DNA from: Vreelandella subglaciescola
Lineage (GTDB): Bacteria; Pseudomonadota; Gammaproteobacteria; Pseudomonadales; Halomonadaceae
NCBI RefSeq assembly: GCF_900142895.1
Contig: NZ_LT670847.1
Span: 2,976,001 to 3,040,000 of the forward strand
DNA length: 64,000 nucleotides
Direction: 5' to 3'
Positions within the stretch are counted from its first letter, which is position 1. The number at the start of each line of letters is the position of its first letter. Positions 31,780 through 41,697 of the stretch are shown in pieces. The notes below the pieces were generated by a model. That model ran no database searches. It worked only from the letters and a program-made list of their open reading frames with translations, and had not been told where the DNA came from. The position numbers and the translations under genes were made by a program.

Positions 31780-32907
31780 ATGGCGGATAAAAAACTCAGC
31801 GGCGCAGGCCTGCGCGGCCAGAGCGCCGGCGAAACCGCACTCTGTACCGTGGGCGAAACCGGCTCGGGGCTGACTTTCCGCGGCTTTGACATCCAGACGC
31901 TCGCCGACAACGCCACCTTTGAAGAAGTGGCTTATTTGCTGCTCAAAGGCAAGCTGCCCAATCGGGCCGAGCTCGATGCCTATATCACCCGGCTGAAAAG
32001 TCTGCGTGGGCTGCCCGAGGCGCTGAAAACCGTGCTCGAGCAGATTCCCGCTGACGCCCACCCGATGGACGTGATGCGCACCGGCGCTTCGATGCTGGGC
32101 AATCTGGAAACCGAACAAAGCTTCGATGCCCAGCAGGACGTCGCCGACCGCTTTGTCGCTGCGCTGCCGTCGATTATCGGCTACTGGTACCGCTTCAGCC
32201 ACGACGGCGTGCGCATCGAGCCGCACACCGACGACGACTCCACCGGCGCGCATTTTCTCCACCTGCTGCACGGCAAAGCGCCGAGCCAGCTGCACGCCGA
32301 TGCCATGAACGTCTCGCTGATCCTTTACGCCGAGCACGAGTTCAATGCTTCGACGTTTACCGCGCGGGTGTGCGCCTCGACGCTTTCCGACCTGCATTCG
32401 TGCGTCACCGGCGCGATTGGCACGCTGCGTGGCCCGCTGCACGGTGGTGCCAACGAGGCCGCCATGGAAATGATCTCGGGCTTTGACTCGCCGGACGATG
32501 CCGAGCGCGGCATGCTGGGCAAGCTCGAGCGCAAGGAAAAGATCATGGGCTTTGGCCACGCCATTTATCGCGAGTCCGACCCGCGCAACGCGATCATCAA
32601 GAAGTGGGCGGAAAAGCTCGCCGCCGACGTCGGCGACAGCGTGCTTTACCCGGTCTCGGTGCGCTGCGAAGAGGTGATGTGGCGCGAGAAAAAGCTGTTC
32701 TGCAACGCTGACTTCTTCCACGCCAGCGCCTACCACTTCATGGATATTCCGACCCAGCTGTTTACCCCGATCTTTGTCATGTCGCGGGTCACCGGCTGGT
32801 GCGCGCACGTATTCGAGCAGCGCGCCAACAATCGCATTATTCGCCCCAGCGCCGACTACACCGGCCCGGAAAAGAGCGAATGGGTGCCGATCGAGCAGCG
32901 CGACTGA
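31780..32907 (+). CDS. prpC: 2-methylcitrate synthase
   Basis: Condenses propionyl-CoA with oxaloacetate. 375 residues, the short citrate synthase type. Features: MADKKLSGAGLRGQSAGETALCTVGETGSGLTFRGFDIQTLA, HPMDVMRTGASMLG, YAEHEFNASTFTARVCASTLSDLHSCVTGAIGTLRGPLHGGANEAAMEMI, MGFGHAIYRESDPRN and HASAYHFMDIPTQLFTPIFVMSRVTGW. The catalytic residues sit in SDLHS, GPLHGG, GFGHAIY and the later Asp. CAGGAG lies before the ATG. Lies 80 bases after prpB and 42 before acnD. Confidence 0.97.
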   Translation: MADKKLSGAGLRGQSAGETALCTVGETGSGLTFRGFDIQTLADNATFEEVAYLLLKGKLPNRAELDAYITRLKSLRGLPEALKTVLEQIPADAHPMDVMRTGASMLGNLETEQSFDAQQDVADRFVAALPSIIGYWYRFSHDGVRIEPHTDDDSTGAHFLHLLHGKAPSQLHADAMNVSLILYAEHEFNASTFTARVCASTLSDLHSCVTGAIGTLRGPLHGGANEAAMEMISGFDSPDDAERGMLGKLERKEKIMGFGHAIYRESDPRNAIIKKWAEKLAADVGDSVLYPVSVRCEEVMWREKKLFCNADFFHASAYHFMDIPTQLFTPIFVMSRVTGWCAHVFEQRANNRIIRPSADYTGPEKSEWVPIEQRD

Positions 32908-32949
32908 TACGCCACCCGCCTTCTGACCTCCTGCCGTGTGAGCCTTGCC

Positions 32950-35592
32950 ATGACGACCCGATACCGCCACTCGCTGCCCGGCAGCGAGTTTGCCTACTTT
33001 GATGCCCGTGAAGCCGTCGAGGCGATCACGCCGGGCGCCTACAAAAAGCTGCCCTATACCTCGCGCATTCTGGCCGAGCAGCTGGTGCGCCGCTGCGCGC
33101 CGGAGGCGCTGACCGACTCGCTCATCCAGCTGATCGAGCGGCGCAGCGATCTGGATTTCCCCTGGTACCCGGCCCGGGTGGTGTGCCACGACATCCTTGG
33201 TCAGACGGCGCTGGTGGATCTGGCCGGCCTGCGCGACACCATCGCCGAGCAGGGCGGTGATCCGGCGAGCGTCAATCCGGTGGTGCCGACCCAGCTGATC
33301 GTTGACCATTCGCTGGCGGTCGAGCACGCGGGGGATGAAAAAGACGCCTTTGCCAAAAACCGCGCGGTGGAAGACCGGCGCAACGACGACCGATTTCACT
33401 TTATCGACTGGACCAAGGTGGCGTTTGAGAACGTCGACGTGATTCCGCCGGGCAACGGCATCATGCACCAGATCAATCTGGAGAAGATGTCGCCGGTAGT
33501 GCAGCAGCAACACGGCGTGGTCTTCCCCGATACCTGCGTGGGCACCGACAGCCACACGCCGATGGTCGACGCGCTGGGGGTGATTTCCGTCGGCGTGGGT
33601 GGTTTGGAGGCCGAAAGCGTGATGCTCGGGCGGCCGTCGATGATGCGCCTGCCGGATATCGTCGGCGTCAAACTGAGCGGTAAGCTGATGCCGGGGATTA
33701 CCAGTACCGATATGGTGCTGGCGATCACCGAGTTTCTGCGCGGCGCCAAGGTAGTCGGCGCGTACCTGGAGTTTTTCGGCGAGGGCGCGGACAGCCTGAC
33801 CGTGGGTGACCGGGCAACGATCTCCAACATGACGCCGGAATACGGCGCCACCGCGGCGATGTTTTTTATCGATGAGCAAACCATCGATTACCTCACGCTG
33901 ACTGGCCGCGACGACGATCAGGTAGCGCTGGTCGAGCGCTACGCCAAGCATGCCGGCCTGTGGGCAAGCGACTTGGCGACTGCCGAGTACGAGCGAGTGC
34001 TCGAATTTGATCTTTCGAGCGTCTCGCGCACTCTGGCGGGACCGTCCAAGCCTCACGCCCAGCTGCCTACCGCCGAGCTTGCCCAGCGCGGCATCGCCGT
34101 GGGGCTTGAGCAGGCGCGCGAAGAAGAAAAAGCGGGAAAAATGCCCGACGGCGCGGTGATTATCGCCGCGATTACCAGCTGCACCAACACCTCCAACCCG
34201 CGCAACATGGTGGCGGCGGGGCTGATTGCGCGCAACGCCAACCGCCTGGGGCTGACGCGCAAGCCGTGGGTCAAGTCGTCGCTGGCGCCGGGGTCAAAAA
34301 CGGTCAAGATGTACCTGCAGGACGCCGGGCTGATGGACGAGCTCGAGGATCTGGGCTTTGGCGTGGTGGGCTATGCCTGCACCACCTGCAACGGCATGTC
34401 CGGCGCGCTCGATCCGCAGATTGAGCAGGAAATCATCGACCGCGACCTGTATTCCACCGCGGTGCTGTCGGGCAACCGCAACTTTGACGGGCGCATCCAT
34501 CCCCACGCCAAGCAGGCGTTTCTGGCCTCGCCGCCGCTGGTGGTGGCCTACGCCATTGCCGGGACCATTCGCTTTGATATCGAAAAAGACGCGCTGGGCA
34601 TGGACGCTGACGGCACGCCGGTAACGCTCAAGGATATCTGGCCGGACGACGCGGAAATCGATGCGCTGGTCAAAACCTCGGTCAAACCCGAGCAGTTTCG
34701 CGCGACCTACATCCCCATGTTCAACGTGGATAAAGGTGCTCGTGCGCAGGTCAGCCCGCTGTACGACTGGCGCGAAAACAGCACCTATATTCGTCGCCCG
34801 CCGTACTGGGAAGGCAAGATGTCGGCGGTGCGCGAACTCAAAAACATGCGCCCGCTGGCGCTGTTGCCGGATAACATCACCACCGATCACCTGTCGCCGT
34901 CGAACGCGATTTTGCTCGATAGCGCCGCCGGCGAATATCTGGACAAAATGGGCCTGCCCGAAGCCGACTTCAACTCCTACGCGACCCACCGCGGCGATCA
35001 TTTGACCGCCCAGCGCGCCACCCTTGCCAACCCCAAGCTGTTCAACGAAATGGTGCGTGATGACGCCGGCGAGGTGCGGCAAGGCTCGCTTGCGCGCCTT
35101 GAACCCGAGGGCAAAGTAACGCGGATGTGGGAGGCGATTGAAACCTACATGGCGCGCAAGCAGCCGCTGATCATCATTGCCGGTGCCGACTACGGCCAGG
35201 GCAGCTCGCGCGACTGGGCGGCCAAGGGCGTCGCGCTGGCCGGCGTTGAGACGATTGTGGCCGAAGGGTTTGAGCGCATTCACCGCACCAACCTGATCGG
35301 CATGGGCGTAATGCCGTTGCAGTTTGAAGTCGGCACCACGCGCCATACGCTTCAACTGGACGGCACCGAAGTGTTTGACGTGGAAGGCACCCCGGAGGCC
35401 GGCGGCGCGTTGACGCTGGTGATTCACCGAGCGAACAGCAACGCTGAGGAAAAAGCCGAGCGCGTGCCGGTCATCTGCCGGCTGGATACCGCCGACGAGC
35501 TGACCACCTACACCGCCGGCGGCGTGCTGCAGCGCTTCGCCCAGGACTTTATGGCCGAAACGGTTGGCCGCCAGGGAGCGCAGGCGCTATGA
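32950..35592 (+). CDS. acnD: Fe-S-dependent 2-methylisocitrate dehydratase AcnD
   Basis: Aconitase-like enzyme that dehydrates 2-methylcitrate in Shewanella/Pseudomonas-type pathways, working with PrpF. 880 residues. 4Fe-4S ligands occur in AITSCTNTSNPRNM and GYACTTCNGMSGAL. Substrate-site motifs include VPTQLIVDHSLAVE, GVVFPDTCVGTDSHTPMVDALGV and the swivel-domain AGADYGQGSSRDWAAKGVAL. Start placed at 32950 (MTTRYRHSLPGSEF, matching AcnD N-termini); a GTG at 32938 is also in frame. Shares ATGA with prpF. Confidence 0.95.
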   Translation: MTTRYRHSLPGSEFAYFDAREAVEAITPGAYKKLPYTSRILAEQLVRRCAPEALTDSLIQLIERRSDLDFPWYPARVVCHDILGQTALVDLAGLRDTIAEQGGDPASVNPVVPTQLIVDHSLAVEHAGDEKDAFAKNRAVEDRRNDDRFHFIDWTKVAFENVDVIPPGNGIMHQINLEKMSPVVQQQHGVVFPDTCVGTDSHTPMVDALGVISVGVGGLEAESVMLGRPSMMRLPDIVGVKLSGKLMPGITSTDMVLAITEFLRGAKVVGAYLEFFGEGADSLTVGDRATISNMTPEYGATAAMFFIDEQTIDYLTLTGRDDDQVALVERYAKHAGLWASDLATAEYERVLEFDLSSVSRTLAGPSKPHAQLPTAELAQRGIAVGLEQAREEEKAGKMPDGAVIIAAITSCTNTSNPRNMVAAGLIARNANRLGLTRKPWVKSSLAPGSKTVKMYLQDAGLMDELEDLGFGVVGYACTTCNGMSGALDPQIEQEIIDRDLYSTAVLSGNRNFDGRIHPHAKQAFLASPPLVVAYAIAGTIRFDIEKDALGMDADGTPVTLKDIWPDDAEIDALVKTSVKPEQFRATYIPMFNVDKGARAQVSPLYDWRENSTYIRRPPYWEGKMSAVRELKNMRPLALLPDNITTDHLSPSNAILLDSAAGEYLDKMGLPEADFNSYATHRGDHLTAQRATLANPKLFNEMVRDDAGEVRQGSLARLEPEGKVTRMWEAIETYMARKQPLIIIAGADYGQGSSRDWAAKGVALAGVETIVAEGFERIHRTNLIGMGVMPLQFEVGTTRHTLQLDGTEVFDVEGTPEAGGALTLVIHRANSNAEEKAERVPVICRLDTADELTTYTAGGVLQRFAQDFMAETVGRQGAQAL

Positions 35593-36752
35593 CCCAGCAA
35601 AAAATCTCCGCGACCTATATGCGCGGTGGCACCAGCAAGGGCGTGTTTTTCAACCTGGCCGACCTGCCCGAGGCCGCGCAGACGCCGGGGGCGGCGCGCG
35701 ACGCGCTGCTGCTGCGCGTGATCGGCAGCCCCGACCCCTACCAAAAGCACACCGACGGCATGGGCGGCGCGACCTCGAGCACCAGCAAGGTGGTGATTAT
35801 CGCCCCCAGCACCTCGCCGGAACACGACGTGGATTACCTGTTCGGCCAGGTGTCGATCGACCAGCCGTTTATCGACTGGAGCGGCAACTGCGGCAACCTG
35901 TCGGCCGCGGTGGGCCCGTTTGCCGTGGCCAACGGGCTGCTTGATGCGGCGCGAGTGCCTGAAAATGGTACGGCCGAGGTGCGTATCTGGCAGGCCAATA
36001 TCCACAAAACCATCGTCGCACAGGTGCCGATGGCAGACGGTGAGGTGCAGGAAAGCGGCGACTTTATGCTCGACGGCGTGGCCTTTCCCGCCGCCGAGAT
36101 TCCCGTGGCGTTTATCGATCCGGCCGCGGGCGACGGGGCGATTTTCCCCACCGGCAACCGCGTGGATACGCTCGACGTGGCAGGCGTTGGCTCGCTTGAG
36201 GCCACCCTGATCAACGCCGGTATTCCCACCGTGTTTATCAACGCAGCGGCACTGGGCTATACCGGCACCGAGCTGCAGGATGACATCAACCCAAGCGCTG
36301 AGGCGCTGACCACGCTTGAGTGCATTCGTGCCCAGGGCGCGCTGGCGATGGGGCTGATTGCCACGCTCGACGAGGCCGCCCAGCGCCAGCACACGCCCAA
36401 AGTGGCCTTTGTCGCACCGCCGGCGAGCTACACGGCGTCCAGCGGCAAGGCCATTAGCGCAGACGACGTTGATTTATTGGTGCGCGCGGTGTCGATGGGC
36501 AAGCTTCACCACGCCATGATGGGCACCGCTGCGGTAGCGATTGGCGCCGCGGCGGCCATTGTGGGTACGCTGGTCAATCAGGCCGCCGGCGGCGGCGAGC
36601 GCGAGGCAGTGACCTTTGGTCATCCGTCGGGCACGCTGCAGGTGGGTGCCACGGCGCGCCAAGTCAACGACCGCTGGCAGATAGAGCAGGCGGTGATGAG
36701 CCGCAGCGCCCGCGTGTTGATGGAAGGCGTCGTCCGCGTGCCTACGCTTTAG
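35589..36752 (+). CDS. prpF: 2-methylaconitate cis-trans isomerase PrpF
   Basis: Isomerises the 2-methylaconitate made by AcnD so that the pathway can continue; DUF453/DAP-epimerase-like fold. 387 residues: [92 protein letters not shown], and the C-terminal [14 protein letters not shown]. The catalytic Cys/Lys region is visible in GNCGN and TSTSK. Its ATG overlaps the acnD stop, so the pair is translationally coupled, in keeping with their linked chemistry. Confidence 0.96.
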   Translation: MTQQKISATYMRGGTSKGVFFNLADLPEAAQTPGAARDALLLRVIGSPDPYQKHTDGMGGATSSTSKVVIIAPSTSPEHDVDYLFGQVSIDQPFIDWSGNCGNLSAAVGPFAVANGLLDAARVPENGTAEVRIWQANIHKTIVAQVPMADGEVQESGDFMLDGVAFPAAEIPVAFIDPAAGDGAIFPTGNRVDTLDVAGVGSLEATLINAGIPTVFINAAALGYTGTELQDDINPSAEALTTLECIRAQGALAMGLIATLDEAAQRQHTPKVAFVAPPASYTASSGKAISADDVDLLVRAVSMGKLHHAMMGTAAVAIGAAAAIVGTLVNQAAGGGEREAVTFGHPSGTLQVGATARQVNDRWQIEQAVMSRSARVLMEGVVRVPTL

Positions 36753-36772
36753 AGCTAACCGAGGAGGTCTGT

Positions 36773-38257
36773 ATGTCCGCTACGTCCAACGTGAATCAGC
36801 GCCCCGACTATGACGCCGAGCTGCAGCGCATTGCCGACTATGTGCTGAACTTTTCTGCGCCGTCCGAGGAGGCGCTGGAAACCGCCCGCTACTGCCTGAT
36901 GGACACGCTGGGCTGCGGGCTTCTGGCGCTGCGCTTTCCCGAGTGCACCAAGCACCTGGGGCCGATGGTGGCGGGTACTACCGTGCCTTGTGGCGCGCGG
37001 GTGCCGGGCACGTCGTTCTGCCTGGACCCCGTTAAAGCAGCGTTTGATATCGGCGCGACGATTCGCTGGCTGGACTACAACGACACCTGGCTTGCCGCCG
37101 AGTGGGGGCATCCGTCCGACAATCTGGGGGCTATTCTGGCCGTGGCCGATCACCTGTCGCAACAACGCGCCGCCCGCGGCGAATCACCGCTGATGATGGG
37201 CGACGTGCTAAACGCGATGATCATGGCCCACGAGATTCAGGGCGTGCTGGCGCTGGACAACAGCTTCAACCGCGTGGGGCTCGATCACGTGGTGCTGGTC
37301 AAGGTGGCCTCGACGGCGGTGTCGGCGTGGCTGATGGGGGCGAACCGCGAGCAGCTGCTGTCAGCGCTTTCGCACGCCTTTGTCGACGGCCAAAGCCTGC
37401 GTACCTACCGCCACGCGCCCAATGCCGGGTCACGCAAAAGCTGGGCGGCGGGGGATGCCACGGCGCGGGCGGTGCGCCTGGCCGATATCGCCATGCGCGG
37501 CGAGATGGGTATTCCCGGCGCGCTGAGCGCACCGCAGTGGGGTTTTTACGACGTGCTGTTCAGCCATGGCAATAACGACCTGGCGATCAAACCGGAAGGC
37601 GAGCGCCGGCTGCGCTTTCAGCGCGAACTGGGCTGCTACGTGATGGAAAACGTGCTGTTCAAGATTGCCTTTCCCGCCGAGTTTCACGCCCAGACCGCCT
37701 GCGAAGCGGCGATGGCGCTGCATCCGCAGGTAGCCGGCCGGCTGGACGAGATCGAGCGCATCGAGCTGACTACCCACGAATCGGCCATCCGCATCATTGC
37801 CAAGACCGGGCCGCTGGCCAACCCCGCCGATCGCGACCACTGCCTGCAGTATATGGTGGCCGTGCCGCTGATGTTTGGCGCGCTGACCGCCGAGCACTAT
37901 GAAGACGCCTTTCACGCGGCGTACCCGCAGATCGACCGGCTGCGCGAGACAATGCACGTCGTTGAAGAGCCGCGCTATACCGAGGACTATCTTGACCCCG
38001 ACAAGCGCTCGATCGCTAACGCCGTGCAGGTGTTTTTCAGCGACGGGAGCCACACCGACAAAGTCGCGGTGGAATATCCCATTGGCCACCGGCGCCGGCG
38101 TGATGAAGGACTGCCGCAGCTGGTTGAGAAGTTTTCCCGCCACCTGGCCACGCGCTTTCCGCCCCAGCAGGCGGCGGCCATTTTTGCCCAATGCGAAAGC
38201 ACCGGCGTGCTCGAACACATGCCGGTGCATCGGTTTATGGATGAGTGGCGGATTTAA
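36773..38257 (+). CDS. prpD: 2-methylcitrate dehydratase PrpD
   Basis: Cluster-free MmgE/PrpD-family dehydratase of 2-methylcitrate. 494 residues: [110 protein letters not shown], and the C-terminal [16 protein letters not shown] [20 protein letters not shown] precedes the ATG, 20 bases after prpF. Its presence together with AcnD and PrpF gives two dehydratases for the same step; the small gene that lies between prpF and prpD in some Pseudomonas clusters is missing. Confidence 0.96.
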   Translation: MSATSNVNQRPDYDAELQRIADYVLNFSAPSEEALETARYCLMDTLGCGLLALRFPECTKHLGPMVAGTTVPCGARVPGTSFCLDPVKAAFDIGATIRWLDYNDTWLAAEWGHPSDNLGAILAVADHLSQQRAARGESPLMMGDVLNAMIMAHEIQGVLALDNSFNRVGLDHVVLVKVASTAVSAWLMGANREQLLSALSHAFVDGQSLRTYRHAPNAGSRKSWAAGDATARAVRLADIAMRGEMGIPGALSAPQWGFYDVLFSHGNNDLAIKPEGERRLRFQRELGCYVMENVLFKIAFPAEFHAQTACEAAMALHPQVAGRLDEIERIELTTHESAIRIIAKTGPLANPADRDHCLQYMVAVPLMFGALTAEHYEDAFHAAYPQIDRLRETMHVVEEPRYTEDYLDPDKRSIANAVQVFFSDGSHTDKVAVEYPIGHRRRRDEGLPQLVEKFSRHLATRFPPQQAAAIFAQCESTGVLEHMPVHRFMDEWRI

Positions 38258-38279
38258 GCGGCGGGTTAAACGCGTGAGG

Positions 38280-38552
38280 TTAAAACTCGATTTCGTCGCG
38301 AATCGTGTCGACCGTTGCTTCGCCGATACCGCTGATGCGTGTCAGGTCATCGGCGTCTGCAAACGCGCCGTTGGTGTCGCGCTCCTTGATCAGCGCCTCG
38401 GCGCGGCTGGGGCCAATACCCGGCAGCTCTTTCAGCAGTTCGGCATCGGCGGTATTGACGTTGATGGGGGCAACCTGCTGTGCCATGGCGCCGCTTGTCA
38501 GGCCAAGGCTCAGGCTGATCAGTAGTGCGGCGGCGAATCCTTTAACTGTCAT
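38280..38552 (-). CDS. ComEA-like helix-hairpin-helix DNA-binding protein
   Basis: 90-residue exported protein: signal peptide (MTVKGFAAALLISLSLGLTSGAMAQ), then two HhH motifs (INVNTADAELLKELPGIGPSRAEALIKERDTNG and FADADDLTRISGIGEATVDTIRDEI). Short ComEA relatives of this kind bind incoming DNA in the periplasm of competent gammaproteobacteria; other competence genes are not visible here, so a role in uptake is inference. GGAGG lies before the ATG at 38552; a longer frame to 38585 would hide the signal peptide. Confidence 0.88.
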   Translation of the reverse strand: MTVKGFAAALLISLSLGLTSGAMAQQVAPINVNTADAELLKELPGIGPSRAEALIKERDTNGAFADADDLTRISGIGEATVDTIRDEIEF

Positions 38553-38735
38553 GAATGTCCTCCATGGACGTCGTTTTATGCACATCGTGCTCGGTCTGGG
38601 AATGGGGCTGCGCTTTCCACTTCAACATAGGCGTTTGGGTAACAATCGGCAGTAAGCCGAATGGAACAAAGGCTGTAGGAAAATGACGCCTTCTTGCTGA
38701 GACAACGCTTACAGTGCTCAGGGAACGGTTCGGGC

Positions 38736-38744
38736 TGGTATACT
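38736..38744 (+). promoter_or_regulatory. Extended -10 promoter candidate for pyrF
   Basis: TGGTATACT gives an extended -10 (TGn) plus TATACT, five of six to consensus, placing transcription start about 30 bases before the GTG of pyrF. No good -35, as is usual for extended -10 promoters. Confidence 0.5.
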
Positions 38745-38780
38745 TTTCGCTCGATCGACATAACCCTTGGGAGCCGCAAC

Positions 38781-39482
38781 GTGACCACGCAATCTCCGCT
38801 GATTATCGCTCTGGACTATCCGTCGCTGGACGCCGCGCTGTGCATGGCTGATCAGCTCGACCCCGCGCGCTGCCGGCTGAAAGTCGGCAAAGAGCTTTTC
38901 ACCCGTAGCGGCCCGGCCGTGCTGGAAGCGCTTCACGGGCGCGGCTTTGAGGTGTTTCTGGATCTGAAGTTTCACGACATTCCCAACACCGTGGCCAGCG
39001 CCGTGCAGGCGGCGGCAGAGCAGGGCGTGTGGATGGTCAACGTGCATGCCGGCGGCGGACGCAAGATGATGGAAGCGGCCGCCGAGCGCCTGCAGGCGAA
39101 CGCGTTGAAAACGCACCTCATTGCAGTGACGGTGTTGACCAGCATGGAAGCCGCCGGCCTGAACGAGGTGGGCGTCGGTGGGACTCTTGAGGAGCAGGTC
39201 AAGCGGCTGGCCATGCTGGCAAAAGACAGCGGCATGAGCGGCGTGGTGTGTTCAGCGCAGGAGGCTGAAGCGCTGAAATCTTGCTGCGGCGCCGATTTTT
39301 TGAAGGTTACGCCGGGTATTCGCCCGAGCTTTGCCGCCGCCAACGACCAGCAGCGCATCATGACGCCGAGCGCCGCCATGCAGGCGGGCAGCACACATCT
39401 GGTGGTGGGGAGGCCGGTGACCCAGGCCGAGAATCCCATGGCGGCCCTGGAGGCGATTGAAACCGAGCTGGCCGGCGGCTGA
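38781..39482 (+). CDS. pyrF: Orotidine 5'-phosphate decarboxylase
   Basis: Final step of UMP synthesis. 233 residues with [31 protein letters not shown], the catalytic [17 protein letters not shown] (Asp-Lys-Asp array), [32 protein letters not shown] and [13 protein letters not shown]. Begins with GTG at 38781, preceded by TTGGGAG at a seven-base spacing; the open frame extends to 38694 but has no ribosome site there. Convergent with lapB. Confidence 0.97.
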   Translation: MTTQSPLIIALDYPSLDAALCMADQLDPARCRLKVGKELFTRSGPAVLEALHGRGFEVFLDLKFHDIPNTVASAVQAAAEQGVWMVNVHAGGGRKMMEAAAERLQANALKTHLIAVTVLTSMEAAGLNEVGVGGTLEEQVKRLAMLAKDSGMSGVVCSAQEAEALKSCCGADFLKVTPGIRPSFAAANDQQRIMTPSAAMQAGSTHLVVGRPVTQAENPMAALEAIETELAGG

Positions 39483-39504
39483 CGCTATTCCTTCGGCTAT
39501 GCAC

Positions 39505-39529
39505 CTCTGTCTATTAATCTCTGTCTATT
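39505..39529 (-). repeat. 14-bp tandem repeat spanning the lapB stop codon
   Basis: ctctgtctattaat followed directly by ctctgtctatt; the second copy contains the lapB TAG (39525-39527). Lies in the 42-base gap between convergent pyrF and lapB. Confidence 0.85.
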
Positions 39530-40724
39530 CACCCTCGACCCCGGTAATCGGTTTGACGCTGCCCCAGTGACGACATCTGGGGCACTGCCAGCTGAGCGTG
39601 TCGCCGCTCAGCCCGCAGCGTTGGCAGCGGTAGCGGGGGCGATTTTCCAGCAGGGCGCGGGTGTGGTGCTTGAGCAGGAAAAGCCGCGTATCGGGGGACT
39701 CGAGCCCGCGCAAGCGCTGGCTTTCAATGTACAGGTCAATCAAATAATCCAGCCCGCCCAGGCTGGGCGATACGCTTAGGCGTTCGCCGGTTAGCGCGAT
39801 GGCGGTATCCACGCCGTCGCGCTGATGTGTTAGCTCGCCAAGGCTTATAATCACGCTGGTGTAAGGGGCGGTTTCCAGCAAGGTCAGCAGGTGGCGTTCG
39901 AAACTTGCTTCGTCGTCGGCGCGCCAATAGGCATGCCGGAGCGCTGGCAGCATGGCGGGGATGTAGGCTTTCTCCTGCTCGGCGATCTGGCCAAGCCGGG
40001 CAATGGCTTCCGGGTAGCGGCCGTTATCCAGCGCGAGTTCGGCCAGCAGGAGGTTGGCGCGTACGCACAGGGGGTCGAGCTGCAGGGCTTTTTTCAAGCG
40101 GCGTTTAGCCAGCGGACGGCTGGCCTGAACGATATCCTGCTCGGCAAGCTCGCACTGCCAGTGGGCCGCGGGCCGCTGCATGCCCGGCTGCTGCGCCAAC
40201 AGCGGCTGCATAACGTCGAGGGCACTTTGCCAGTCTTTCTCGCGCTCGAATAAATCGACCAGCAACCGGGTAGCCGTGAGGCGATGATCATCATGCTGGC
40301 TGTGTTCGTCTACCTGACGCAACAGCCGCTGGGCACGGTCGTGAACGCCCAGCGCCATGAAGTCGCGGGCCAGCTCAAGCTGTACCTGTTCGTTTTGTTG
40401 TGCCGTCAGCGCCGGACGGGCCAGCAGATTCTGATGAATATTGACGGCTTTATCGGCCTCACCGCGGGTGCGAAACAGTTTGCCTAGGGCGATGTGGGTA
40501 TCCACCGTGTCGCTGTTGACGTCAAGCGCATGGATAAAGGTGTTGATGGCTTCGTCGGGCTGCTCGTTGAGCAGGTAGTTAAGCCCGACGAAATAGTTCC
40601 GGGAAAGCGTCGGGGAGGAGGTCGGCGACGCTTTATCATCTCGGCGCAGCGCCTGGCGATACCCCAACCCAAAGCCTATGGCAATGGCGGCCACCAGCAC
40701 GCCCAGCAGCACGGCATCAAGCAT
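39525..40724 (-). CDS. lapB: Lipopolysaccharide assembly protein LapB
   Basis: Inner-membrane anchored TPR protein that adjusts LPS synthesis by presenting LpxC to FtsH (known from E. coli). 399 residues: N-terminal membrane helix (MLDAVLLGVLVAAIAIGFGLGYRQAL), TPR array from about residue 40 (YFVGLNYLLNEQPDEAINTFIHALDVNSDTVDTHIALGKLFRTRGEADKAVNIHQNLL), and a C-terminal rubredoxin-like metal site (CQRCGLSGDTLSWQCPRCRHWGS). Begins directly after the lapA stop with no gap, so it is coupled to lapA. Confidence 0.96.
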   Translation of the reverse strand: MLDAVLLGVLVAAIAIGFGLGYRQALRRDDKASPTSSPTLSRNYFVGLNYLLNEQPDEAINTFIHALDVNSDTVDTHIALGKLFRTRGEADKAVNIHQNLLARPALTAQQNEQVQLELARDFMALGVHDRAQRLLRQVDEHSQHDDHRLTATRLLVDLFEREKDWQSALDVMQPLLAQQPGMQRPAAHWQCELAEQDIVQASRPLAKRRLKKALQLDPLCVRANLLLAELALDNGRYPEAIARLGQIAEQEKAYIPAMLPALRHAYWRADDEASFERHLLTLLETAPYTSVIISLGELTHQRDGVDTAIALTGERLSVSPSLGGLDYLIDLYIESQRLRGLESPDTRLFLLKHHTRALLENRPRYRCQRCGLSGDTLSWQCPRCRHWGSVKPITGVEGE

Positions 40725-41030
40725 TTAAGCGAGTTCCTTGAACTCCTGGGTGCGCAGGCGATCGAGCTCCTTGCGCTGCTGCTTGTTGCTGCGCCGGGCG
40801 CTGGCAAGGCGAGCCTTGAGGCGCACGTAAACGCCCAGCATGGCCAACATGCCGATAATCACGCCGCAGGTGAGCGTCGCCAGCAGCCATACCGAGAGCG
40901 ATACGGGCGGCAGCTCCAGCCAGATGAGGTTGAGCGCAATGGTCTGTTGATTGTTGACGGCGAAAAGAATGCCGATCAGCAATACCACCAGCAGAATGGC
41001 GGCAAGTAATAGCCCTTTGATCCAACGCAT
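40725..41030 (-). CDS. lapA: Lipopolysaccharide assembly protein LapA (DUF1049)
   Basis: Small inner-membrane partner of LapB. 101 residues: two helices (GLLLAAILLVVLLIGILFAVNNQ and VWLLATLTCGVIIGMLAMLGVYV) separated by NNQQTIALNLIWLELPPVSLS, then a basic coiled C-terminus (RLKARLASARRSNKQQRKELDRLR). Ribosome site AGGGA. The order ihfB-lapA-lapB is the one usual in gammaproteobacteria. Confidence 0.95.
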   Translation of the reverse strand: MRWIKGLLLAAILLVVLLIGILFAVNNQQTIALNLIWLELPPVSLSVWLLATLTCGVIIGMLAMLGVYVRLKARLASARRSNKQQRKELDRLRTQEFKELA

Positions 41031-41141
41031 GTGAGTTCCCTGATTGATAGCGTATCAAGCGCTATATTGTGTATGACTCTTGGCTTGGCGTCATCCCGCA
41101 GAAGGTCGCAGGTGAATAAAATGCCTAGGTTCAGATAAAAT

Positions 41142-41438
41142 CTAGTAGCCTTCAACGCGGCTGTCGTCGACCTGCTCACGTAATTCCTTGCCGGGTTTGA
41201 AATGCGGCACGTATTTTCCGTCCAGCTCTACCGGGTCGCCGGTTTTGGGGTTACGCCCGGTGCGGGGCTCACGGTAATGGAGCGAGAAGCTGCCAAAACC
41301 GCGTATTTCCACGCGGCTGCCGTCGGCCAGGGTATCGGTAATGTCGTCGAGAATCAGGCGCACGGCCGTTTCCACCTCTTTGACGGATAACTCTGGTTTG
41401 CGCATTGCAATTTGTTCGATCAGCTCTGACTTGGTCAT
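41142..41438 (-). CDS. ihfB: Integration host factor subunit beta
   Basis: DNA-bending nucleoid protein, heterodimer with IhfA. 98 residues: [88 protein letters not shown], with the beta-arm and intercalating Pro in GRNPKTG. rpsA normally lies immediately upstream; here the upstream neighbour is the divergent sdhE, so ihfB needs its own promoter. Ribosome site GGAG. Confidence 0.97.
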   Translation of the reverse strand: MTKSELIEQIAMRKPELSVKEVETAVRLILDDITDTLADGSRVEIRGFGSFSLHYREPRTGRNPKTGDPVELDGKYVPHFKPGKELREQVDDSRVEGY

Positions 41439-41555
41439 CGTTTGGCTCCATGCGAACGGTAGAGGGGAACGCCGGTGGTAAACGCGGGAATCCAGCGCCG
41501 CTGGCCGCCGCCGCGTGGTTGCGCCTGAAAGGCATGGCGTTCAGCATACTGCGCC

Positions 41556-41585
41556 ATTGTTGATAAAACAATTTAGATAAAACAA
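41556..41585. repeat. Inverted and direct repeats upstream of ihfB
   Basis: Inverted repeat ATTGTT-gataa-AACAAT (41556-41572) and two copies of GATAAAACAA 14 bases apart (41562-41571, 41576-41585). AT-rich island in a GC-rich region between divergent ihfB and sdhE, likely within the ihfB promoter. The TATACT at 41658-41663 may be the -10 of sdhE. Confidence 0.55.
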
Positions 41586-41697
41586 GGCCATAGGCCAGTA
41601 TCGAGTACAGTCATAGCATAGGCCAGACGTGGCGCTGGCGCGACTCGATGACTGCGCTATACTGGCGATTCCCTTCATCAACGCAAAGAGGCCGACG

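Noticed and set aside
31765-34056. 763-codon open frame on the minus strand opposite prpC and acnD
   Set aside because: Lies entirely antisense to two genes with complete catalytic motifs; its translation is Arg/Gly/His-rich without any domain. Long antisense frames are expected in GC-rich coding DNA.
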